NCBI GenBank assembly: GCA_028288905.1
Contig: JAQGHJ010000849.1
Coordinates: 1 to 11,250, forward strand
DNA length: 11,250 bases
Direction of reading: 5' to 3'
Source: Phycisphaerales bacterium
GTDB taxonomy: Bacteria; Planctomycetota; Phycisphaerae; Tepidisphaerales; Tepidisphaeraceae
In this document: piece by piece, positions 6,242-11,250 of the stretch
How positions within the stretch are numbered: position 1 is the stretch's first letter
Layout: each line of letters opens with the position of its first letter
Notes under the pieces: model-generated
Database searches by the model: none
Told to the model about the DNA's origin: nothing
What the model saw: the letters and a program-made list of their open reading frames with translations, nothing else
Position numbers and translations under genes: made by a program

Positions 6242-6829
6242 TCACCGCCGTCGCTTGTGGAAGGGCCAGCCGTCGTACGCGGTGATGAACTCCCACTCCT
6301 GCCGCGGCATTCTCGCCTTCACAGGATTGTCCTCCACGTACCGGATCGTCCGCTCGATCTCCGCGGTCTCGTCGAGGAACACCTTCCACCCGGGCCCGCC
6401 CCACACCGGGTGGTTTGGGTCGTGGTCGCGCAACAGGTGGACCGCTTCTTTGCTCGCCCACTGGAACTTCGAGATCATCTCCTCCGCGTGGTCCCGGTGC
6501 TTGCGGATCACAAGGTGGACGTGGTCGGGCATGACCGCGCAGGCGTAGCAGGTGTACCGCTCGTCCGCGATCACCTCCTTGAACGCTTGGGCGATCATCC
6601 CAACGTCGTGCGGGGAGAAGGTCAGCAGCTCGTGCCGCAGGAACTGCTGCGCCTCCGCGTAGAACGCCCGGATGTCCCGAGACGCGGGTTGCACCCGCTT
6701 CCGCCCATAGGGGAGTTCCCCCAACTCGCTCAACACGTCGTTGCGGATCGTACGGGACGTGCTGCCACGCGGGTCGTTGGGCAACCACCACCCGTAGGCG
6801 ACCCAGATCAAGTGATGTGCGAGGACCAA
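6242..6829 (-). CDS. REP-associated tyrosine transposase (RAYT, Y1/HUH family)
   Basis: RAYTs are IS200/IS605-related single-strand nucleases that act on REP palindromes and are usually resident, single-copy genes rather than active insertion sequences. The 195 residues open with MVLAHHLIWVAYGWWLPNDPRG, typical of the subfamily. The HUH metal motif is MPDHVHLVI (100-108; His103 and His105). The candidate catalytic tyrosine is Tyr164 in TIRYVEDNPVKAR. Length and motifs look complete, so the gene is probably intact. The start is a TTG at 6829, supported by AGGGGG a few bases upstream and by the family N terminus. The gene is flanked by inverted 20-bp repeats (6201-6220 and 6881-6900), which are candidate REP substrates. 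It sits between ribF and nrnA in the same orientation and may interrupt an older cluster. Confidence 0.88.
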   Translation of the reverse strand: MVLAHHLIWVAYGWWLPNDPRGSTSRTIRNDVLSELGELPYGRKRVQPASRDIRAFYAEAQQFLRHELLTFSPHDVGMIAQAFKEVIADERYTCYACAVMPDHVHLVIRKHRDHAEEMISKFQWASKEAVHLLRDHDPNHPVWGGPGWKVFLDETAEIERTIRYVEDNPVKARMPRQEWEFITAYDGWPFHKRRR

Positions 6830-6862
6830 GTGAACCCCCTGCGACTGCTACTTCGCGCCTTC

Positions 6863-6895
6863 TGCGGTTTTTGCCATCTACGTCGCGAAACCGCA
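6863..6895. repeat. Hairpin overlapping the right REP-like repeat
   Basis: TGCGGTTT (6863-6870) can pair with AAACCGCA (6888-6895) across a 17-nt loop. The right repeat may therefore be part of a larger foldable REP-type structure located between ribF and the transposase start. On the minus strand it could also slow transcription leaving ribF, but it has no U tract. Confidence 0.45.
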
Positions 6896-6900
6896 AGCGG
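6881..6900 (-). repeat. REP-like terminal repeat, right of the transposase
   Basis: CGTCGCGAAACCGCAAGCGG is the inverted counterpart of the left repeat, differing at one terminal base. It is 51 nt upstream of the transposase start codon. The shared 10-mer TTGAGGTCCG follows 2 nt later at 6903-6912, in the same orientation as the copy at 6221-6230. Confidence 0.8.
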
Positions 6901-6939
6901 CTTTGAGGTCCGTTCGCGATCCATCGCGCAGTCGGACGG

Positions 6940-7938
6940 TCAACCCGTACGGACGACGTGGTGCCAAGCATGGCGCGGGTCCGCGAACACGCGTCGCACC
7001 ACCCCCACGTCCAGCGCGATCTGCTTCTTCAGCGCGTCGAGCCCGGGCAGCTTCCACTGCTCGCGGACCCAGTCGAGCAGCTCGACGGTGAGCGTCTGAC
7101 CGTACAGGTCGCCGTCGAAGTCGAGGATGAACGCCTCGACCTGCCGGCGGTATCCGTCGCCGAACGTGGGCATGGTGCCGATGCTGAGGGCGACCGGGCG
7201 GGAGGTGCCGCCGACGGTGCAGCGGGCGGCGTACACGCCGTCGGCCGGCACGAGCTGGTCGCCGCAGTCGAGGTTGGCGGTCGGGACGCCGATCGTCCGC
7301 CCGCGCTGGTACCCCTTCACCACCGGGCCGCTCAGCGCGTACGGCCGACCCAGGCAGGCGGCGGCGTCCCGCATCCGGCCGCCGGCCACGAGGAACCGCA
7401 CGAGTGAGCTGCTGACCGGCGCGACCTGCTGGTCGAGCATCGCGACCGTCACCGGCGGGACGACATGGACCCCCACCGACGTGCCGGCCGCCCACGCCCG
7501 CAGGCGGGGCATCGTGCCGCCCCGACCCTTGCCGAACGTGAACCCCTCCCCCTCGACGATGTGCCCGACCCGGGCGTCGTCCCGCAGTAAGTGCCAGAAC
7601 GCCTCGGCGTCGAGCCCGAGCACCTCCGGCGTGGGCGGCAAGACGACGCATTCGTCGACGCCGAGCCCTGCCAGGTGATCTCGCTTGGCAGTCGACGTGG
7701 CGAGCCGGGGCGGGGCGACCTCCGGCCGGAGCACGGTCAGCGGATGCGGCTCGAACGTGACGACCGCCACCGGCGGCGGCGGTGAGATCGACCCCCCGCC
7801 GAGCCCCGCCGTGCGGAGGGCGGCGCAGCGGCGGAGGATCGCCTGGTGCCCGAGGTGGACGCCGTCGAAGTTCCCGACCGTCACGACCGCGCCCGGCGGC
7901 AGCGCCCGCAGCCCGTCCAGTCCGTCCCGCACGTTCAC
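6940..7938 (-). CDS. ribF: Bifunctional riboflavin kinase / FAD synthetase
   Basis: RibF phosphorylates riboflavin to FMN and adenylates FMN to FAD in the cytoplasm. The 332-residue product has the N-terminal nucleotidyltransferase motif VTVGNFDGVHLGHQ (19-32), the middle motifs GEGFTFGKGRGG (130-141) and SSSLVR (176-181), and the C-terminal kinase domain. That domain begins LGRPYALSGPVVKGYQRGRTIGVPTANL (about 196-223), where PTAN is the kinase signature. It continues with SIGTMPTFGDG and VEAFILDFDGDLYGQTL, where the Glu at about 268 fits the catalytic residue. Length is normal for the family. The GTG start at 7938 is preceded by GGAG with 8-nt spacing; the frame stays open upstream for 44 codons, but that part is Arg/Gly-rich and unrelated to RibF. 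It is divergent from the hydrolase gene at 8085. ribF commonly follows truB in the nusA-infB neighbourhood, so its presence here fits a rearranged version. Confidence 0.95.
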   Translation of the reverse strand: MNVRDGLDGLRALPPGAVVTVGNFDGVHLGHQAILRRCAALRTAGLGGGSISPPPPVAVVTFEPHPLTVLRPEVAPPRLATSTAKRDHLAGLGVDECVVLPPTPEVLGLDAEAFWHLLRDDARVGHIVEGEGFTFGKGRGGTMPRLRAWAAGTSVGVHVVPPVTVAMLDQQVAPVSSSLVRFLVAGGRMRDAAACLGRPYALSGPVVKGYQRGRTIGVPTANLDCGDQLVPADGVYAARCTVGGTSRPVALSIGTMPTFGDGYRRQVEAFILDFDGDLYGQTLTVELLDWVREQWKLPGLDALKKQIALDVGVVRRVFADPRHAWHHVVRTG

Positions 7939-7988
7939 CGCTGTGGCTCCTGGTCCCCGGCCCCGACTCCCCCACCGCACCGGGCCGC

Positions 7989-8001
7989 ACTGTACTACAA
8001 T
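7989..8001. promoter_or_regulatory. Possible overlapping divergent -10 elements (ribF / hydrolase)
   Basis: This is the only AT-leaning patch in the 146-bp divergent gap. The plus strand has TACAAT (7996-8001) and the minus strand TACAGT (7994-7989), both close to the -10 consensus. No good -35 hexamer was found at the expected spacing for either, so this is tentative. Confidence 0.3.
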
Positions 8002-8084
8002 GCCCGCGACGGAGACACGGCCGCCGCGACGGGCGCCGCCCGCCGGCCGGGCCGTCACCACACGTCCCAACGAAGGAGATCGCG

Positions 8085-8882
8085 ATGCGGGTTCGTTCCT
8101 GGTTGTCCCTGTTCGTCGGTGCAGTCGCGGCCGTGTCCGCGGCCGGCCGAGTTGCCCCGGCCGCGGTCGTGACGAAGGACGTGAAGTACGCGGCCGGCGG
8201 GGCCGAGTACGTCGGGTTCTTGGCGTACGACGACGCGACGGCCGGCAAGCGGCCCGGCGTGCTCGTCGCCCCCGAATGGGTCGGGGTGAACGACTACGCC
8301 AAGGGCCGGGCCAAGCAGTTGGCCGGCATGGGGTACGTTGCGTTCGTGTTCGACCCGTACGGCGGCGGGAAGACGGCGGCAGACACCAAGCAGGCGGCCG
8401 AGTGGTCGACGGCGGTAAAGAACGACCGCCCGGAGCTCCGCAAGCGGGTGGCGGCCGCGTTCGACACGCTCAAGAAGCAACCGCAGACTGACCCGGCCAA
8501 GACGGCTGCGATCGGGTACTGCTTCGGTGGGACGAGCGTGCTGGAGCTGGCCCGGTCGGGGGCGGACGTGCTGGGGGTCGTTAGCTTCCACGGCGGGCTA
8601 TCCACGCCGATGCCGGCCAAGGCCGGCGAGCTGAAGGCGAAGGTGCTCGCCTGCCACGGGGCCGACGACGCCTTCGTCCCGCCGGCCGAGGTGGCGAAGT
8701 TCGAGCAGGAGATGCGGGACGCCAAGGCCGACTGGCAGCTCGTCGCGTACGGGAACAGCGTCCACTCGTTCACGAACCCCGGGGCGGACGGCAAGACCGT
8801 TCCCGGGGCGATGTACAATGAGGCGGCCGACAAGAGGTCGTGGGCGGCCATGAAGGACTTCTTCGGCGAACTGTTCAAGTAG
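8085..8882 (+). CDS. Exported dienelactone hydrolase family protein
   Basis: This is an alpha/beta hydrolase of the dienelactone hydrolase family, whose classical member opens a lactone ring in chloroaromatic breakdown; most homologues have unknown substrates. The 265 residues begin with a signal peptide, basic MRVR, then a hydrophobic Leu/Val/Ala stretch to about residue 26, with likely cleavage after an Ala (VAPAA). The mature enzyme has LVAPEWVGVNDYAKGRA (60-76), the nucleophile elbow IGYCFGG (143-149, Cys146 in place of Ser as usual for the family), the acid in CHGADDAFVPP (190-200, probably Asp195) and the histidine in NSVHSFTNPGADG (224-236, His227). The Cys-Asp-His triad is therefore complete. 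The ATG at 8085 has AAGGAG upstream; the frame is open further up, but the signal peptide and ribosome binding site fix the start. It stands alone on the plus strand and ends before a strong hairpin. It acts outside the cytoplasmic membrane; its substrate is unknown. Confidence 0.92.
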   Translation: MRVRSWLSLFVGAVAAVSAAGRVAPAAVVTKDVKYAAGGAEYVGFLAYDDATAGKRPGVLVAPEWVGVNDYAKGRAKQLAGMGYVAFVFDPYGGGKTAADTKQAAEWSTAVKNDRPELRKRVAAAFDTLKKQPQTDPAKTAAIGYCFGGTSVLELARSGADVLGVVSFHGGLSTPMPAKAGELKAKVLACHGADDAFVPPAEVAKFEQEMRDAKADWQLVAYGNSVHSFTNPGADGKTVPGAMYNEAADKRSWAAMKDFFGELFK

Positions 8883-8923
8883 CGGCGACCATCCTGTTCC
8901 GGTGTCGTCGACGCCTGGGCTCA

Positions 8924-8962
8924 GCACGAGGGGCCCGTCCCTCCGCTTCGGGCCCCTCGTGC
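8924..8962. terminator. Strong bidirectional hairpin between convergent genes
   Basis: GCACGAGGGGCCCG (8924-8937) and its exact reverse complement (8949-8962) form a perfect 14-bp stem with an 11-nt loop. It begins 41 bp after the hydrolase stop and lies 64 bp beyond the stop of the convergent prepilin-like gene, the expected place for a shared terminator. There is no clean T tract (CTTCGTT follows on the plus strand), so it may act as an mRNA 3' stabiliser or a Rho-assisted terminator. Confidence 0.7.
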
Positions 8963-9026
8963 CTTCGTTGCCAAACCGGACCCAGGTGGCTCGCGAATCA
9001 GTCGCCGTGAATTGCCAGTGGCGCGA

Positions 9027-9809
9027 TCAATAGTTGTCGAACGCGTTCCACAGGTGGTTCTTGTCCGTTGGGTTGCTGTCGTCGATGTACAGGCTGATGC
9101 CGGGGCTGCTGGTGGCCTGGATCTGTTTCTGGATCGCGTCGATCTGCCCGCGGTCGACAGCTCGGACGGCGCGGTCGCCGTACAACACGTTGACTCGGCG
9201 GTGGTGGGCGACCGTGTAGTCCGGTGACGACAGTGGGATGCCGATGATGTCGGCCGCCACCGCGCGGTTCCGGATGCGGGTGAACCGGACGACCGACCCG
9301 ACCGCCGGGTACGGGCTCCAGTTCGTCGACGGGCGGACCGTGTACCCGGACCGCATCCAGTTTGCCGCCCCGGCCGCGGGGATCGGGTCGAGCCACCGAT
9401 TCTCCGGCGTGTCAAACATGAACCGCGGGTCCGTCTGGCTCGGGCAGTAATATGCTTGCGGCGCGGCACGGGTGTACCCGGTCTCCACCAGCAGCCCCAT
9501 CAGGGTGTACGTCTTGTACCCCGGCGCGACGAGGGCGTACCCGTTCCACGGCTGGCCGGACCAGTAGCCGACCGGCACCTTGTCCTTGTTGTCGTTCGCG
9601 TAGCTCTGAAGGGCCATCCCGAGCTGCCGCAAGTTGCTCAGGCACTGGGTGGCCTTGGCCTCCTCGCGGGCCCGACTCATGGCCGGCAACAGAATCGAGA
9701 TCAACAGGGCGATGATGCCGATTACGACCAGCAGCTCGACGAGGGTGAACCCCCGCGGCCGGCCGGCCGGGGCGCGATCGGTCCGGACGATCGGGTGACG
9801 CGTACGCAT
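9027..9809 (-). CDS. Prepilin-like protein with N-terminal cleavage/methylation domain (type II secretion / DUF1559-like)
   Basis: This 260-residue protein resembles the abundant planctomycete pseudopilin-like proteins with an N-terminal type IV prepilin signal. A basic leader ends in RG at residue 20. It is followed by [23 protein letters not shown] (21-43), the prepilin peptidase site with Phe at +1 and Glu25 at +5, leading into the membrane helix. The next helix, [27 protein letters not shown] (48-74), is the usual pseudopilin spine. The rest is a periplasmic or surface domain rich in aromatic residues, with no fold I can name. The H-X9-DG motif of the family is degenerate: His202 is followed by nine residues, then Asp212-Arg213 instead of Asp-Gly, within [14 protein letters not shown]. 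The ATG at 9807-9809 is chosen because GGAGG lies 6 nt upstream; an earlier ATG would add 11 residues without support. It lies 100 bp downstream of the FecR-LamG gene on the same strand. The processing and surface role are inferred. Confidence 0.87.
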   Translation of the reverse strand: MRTRHPIVRTDRAPAGRPRGFTLVELLVVIGIIALLISILLPAMSRAREEAKATQCLSNLRQLGMALQSYANDNKDKVPVGYWSGQPWNGYALVAPGYKTYTLMGLLVETGYTRAAPQAYYCPSQTDPRFMFDTPENRWLDPIPAAGAANWMRSGYTVRPSTNWSPYPAVGSVVRFTRIRNRAVAADIIGIPLSSPDYTVAHHRRVNVLYGDRAVRAVDRGQIDAIQKQIQATSSPGISLYIDDSNPTDKNHLWNAFDNY

Positions 9810-9857
9810 AGCAAACCTCCGCTCAACGAACGAACAGTGCAAAAATACTTAAAACAA

Positions 9858-9889
9858 CCACCTTTTTCGAAACGCTATCCGTTTGGTGG
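9858..9889 (-). other. AT-rich spacer with bulged hairpin between FecR-LamG and prepilin genes
   Basis: On the minus strand CCACC and AAACG pair with CGTTT and GGTGG around loop GATAG, with a 7-nt bulge (CGAAAAA) in the descending arm, followed by TTGTTTT. This could be a weak terminator after the FecR-LamG gene. The surrounding 9836-9884 is the most AT-rich non-coding patch in the window and may also hold the promoter of the prepilin-like gene, but no hexamer pair with proper spacing was clear. Confidence 0.4.
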
Positions 9890-9909
9890 CGAAGGTGATT
9901 GTAGGCGCG

Positions 9910-11250
9910 TCACGGCCCGCCGGCGGCCGCCATCCGGGCGACCTCGGCCAGGGACAGCGCCCGGTGAAACACTGCTAATTCGTCAATCGCCCCGTCCCAG
10001 TACTCGCCGGCGTTAGACACGACCGGCGAGGCACCGTCGTCACCGGTTCGGTACCCGATCGCCAACGACCGGACGACCGGGTCGGCGACGACGGGGCCGG
10101 CCGGGCATGAGCCAACCACCCGCCCGTCCAGGTACACGTGGAGGGCGACACCATCGGCAGTGAACGCGACGTGGGCCCACCGGCCAACCGGCAGCGGCAC
10201 ACCCGTCGCCCCCGGTTGGGGGACGCGAACTTCGGTCCCGTCCGCCAGGGTGACGCGGGCGACGAGTTGCCCGGTCGTCGCCTCGTGGCCGAACGAGAAC
10301 TGGCCGGGCTCGGTCAGCCCGCGGCACTTGGCGATGGCCGCCCACGCCGGCAGCGAGCGGGCGTTCACCCAGGCGGCCACGGTCATCCGGCCGGTGCGGG
10401 TGAACGGGTAGTCGGTCACGAGGGCCCGCTGGCGGGCGGGCGCGGCGAATGCCAACGCGCGTTTCCCGGGCAGTCGGCCGTCCGCCCGCGCGGGAAGCGT
10501 CGGCCCGCCCAGCACCGCGTCGAACCGGCCGGCGGTAACGGCCGCCTGGTTGGCCACCACGCCCGGGGCGGCGGCCGGGTCATCGAACGTGTAGTAGAGG
10601 GCCAGCGACGGGTCTCGCCGGAGTCGCTCGCTGTACGCGCGCCACCGCGCGTACGACGACCCGGACGCGGCCGCCGCCCGCCACGATTCGAACTGGGCCG
10701 GGCGGACGAAGGTGTAAGAGTCGCCCGGCACTGCGGCGACCGCCCCGCCGCCGGACACCTCGCGGGCCGACCCGGCCGTCAGGAACGTGGGCGGCCGGGC
10801 CGGCCCCGCACCTGCCGGCAACGCCGGCGCCGCCGCCGTCGATGGACGTGTCGTCGCGACCGAGCCGGCCGCTAGCGAAACCTGCCCCGTGAACACTTGA
10901 ACGCGACTCGCCCCGCCGGCCGCCACGCCGACGCCGAACTCCGTCCCGAAGTCCACCACCTCCGCCGTCGGCGTCCGGACGGTAAACCCGCGGGCGCCCG
11001 GCGGCACGTTCGCCGACAGCCGGCCGTCGAATAGCTCGACCCGCCGCTCGGACGCGACGCGGAACCGTGCCGGCCCCTCGGCGACGACGGTCACGCCGTT
11101 CGACAGCGCCACCCGCGCGAAGCCGGCCGCCAGGCTCAACGCCTCCTCGGGCAGCGGCCGGCCGAGCGACGGCGCCTCGTCGGGGTCGCCGTCCCACTGG
11201 GCGTCGAGGACGGCCGCGAGCACGGCCGGCGGCTCGGCAGGAAGGGCTGG
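9910..11250 (-). CDS. FecR domain protein with C-terminal LamG-like domain (N terminus outside window)
   Basis: The reading frame is open to the right edge, so the N terminus is missing; 446 residues are visible. The FecR domain covers roughly residues 40-130, with LSNGVTVVAEGPARFRV, then LSANVPPGARGFTVRTPTAEVVDFGTEFGV (about 78-107) and RVQVFTGQVSLAAG. An Ala/Pro-rich linker follows. From about 216 comes a LamG / concanavalin-like jellyroll: LALYYTFDDP, MTVAAWVNAR, GRWAHVAFTADGVALHVYLDGRVVG and the closing WDGAIDELAVFHRALSLAEV. In planctomycetes such proteins usually start with a short cytoplasmic anti-sigma-like part and one membrane helix and are encoded beside an ECF sigma factor. By analogy this one may be a membrane-anchored sensor or surface protein whose LamG part binds carbohydrate or protein outside. 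The missing start and any sigma factor gene would lie to the right. The prepilin-like gene follows on the same strand. Confidence 0.88.
   Translation of the reverse strand, partial: PALPAEPPAVLAAVLDAQWDGDPDEAPSLGRPLPEEALSLAAGFARVALSNGVTVVAEGPARFRVASERRVELFDGRLSANVPPGARGFTVRTPTAEVVDFGTEFGVGVAAGGASRVQVFTGQVSLAAGSVATTRPSTAAAPALPAGAGPARPPTFLTAGSAREVSGGGAVAAVPGDSYTFVRPAQFESWRAAAASGSSYARWRAYSERLRRDPSLALYYTFDDPAAAPGVVANQAAVTAGRFDAVLGGPTLPARADGRLPGKRALAFAAPARQRALVTDYPFTRTGRMTVAAWVNARSLPAWAAIAKCRGLTEPGQFSFGHEATTGQLVARVTLADGTEVRVPQPGATGVPLPVGRWAHVAFTADGVALHVYLDGRVVGSCPAGPVVADPVVRSLAIGYRTGDDGASPVVSNAGEYWDGAIDELAVFHRALSLAEVARMAAAGGP

Noticed and set aside
7939..8070. N-terminal extension of ribF from 8070
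   Set aside because: The added residues are Arg/Gly-rich with no similarity to RibF. The GTG at 7938 has a Shine-Dalgarno and gives the normal family length.
7782..8084. N-terminal extension of the dienelactone hydrolase from 7782
   Set aside because: It overlaps ribF and the divergent promoter region; the ATG at 8085 has AAGGAG and starts a proper signal peptide.
10633..10654. Perfect 9-bp inverted repeat with a 4-nt loop inside the FecR-LamG gene
   Set aside because: It lies in coding sequence for the quasi-repetitive YARWRAY and is built of GC alternation; chance is likely in such DNA.

Overview
The window is about 11 kb of very GC-rich bacterial DNA. It most likely comes from a planctomycete of the Gemmata type. 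That placement is inferred from a FecR-LamG protein next to a prepilin-like protein with a degenerate H-X9-DG motif, a RAYT-type REP transposase, a Gfo/Idh/MocA oxidoreductase and the overall composition. No rRNA, tRNA or CRISPR array was seen.

Layout, left to right. Positions 1-2183 hold the core gene pair nusA-infB on the minus strand (infB runs off the left edge, with a TTG start at 340). Positions 2184-2533 are an intergenic region with two opposed arrays of degenerate 7-bp repeats and a clear intrinsic terminator for the gene to the right. Positions 2534-5096 hold a divergent pair: a MalK/UgpC-type sugar ABC ATPase (minus) and a Gfo/Idh/MocA dehydrogenase (plus). Their shared 232-bp upstream region has a second pair of opposed 7-bp-period arrays, each ending next to a start codon, with a perfect 15-bp palindrome between them. 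Positions 5105-7938 hold a DHH/DHHA1 phosphoesterase (NrnA type), a REP-associated tyrosine transposase bracketed by near-perfect 20-bp inverted repeats, and ribF, all on the minus strand. Positions 8085-8882 encode an exported dienelactone hydrolase (plus), closed by a strong hairpin. Positions 9027-11250 hold a prepilin-like protein and the C-terminal part of a FecR-LamG surface/regulatory protein (minus).

Functionally, nusA, infB, nrnA and ribF belong to the transcription/translation neighbourhood that in many bacteria reads nusA-infB-rbfA-nrnA-truB-ribF. Here nrnA and ribF lie upstream of nusA and are separated from it by the sugar-transport pair and a transposase, so the neighbourhood looks rearranged. 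The ABC ATPase and the oxidoreductase may serve one carbohydrate pathway, but no permease or binding protein is in view.

The most unusual material is non-coding. Two intergenic regions each carry a pair of inverted, degenerate heptamer arrays. The transposase sits in a REPtron-like unit. A low-GC segment with atypical codons lies in frame inside the ABC ATPase gene.
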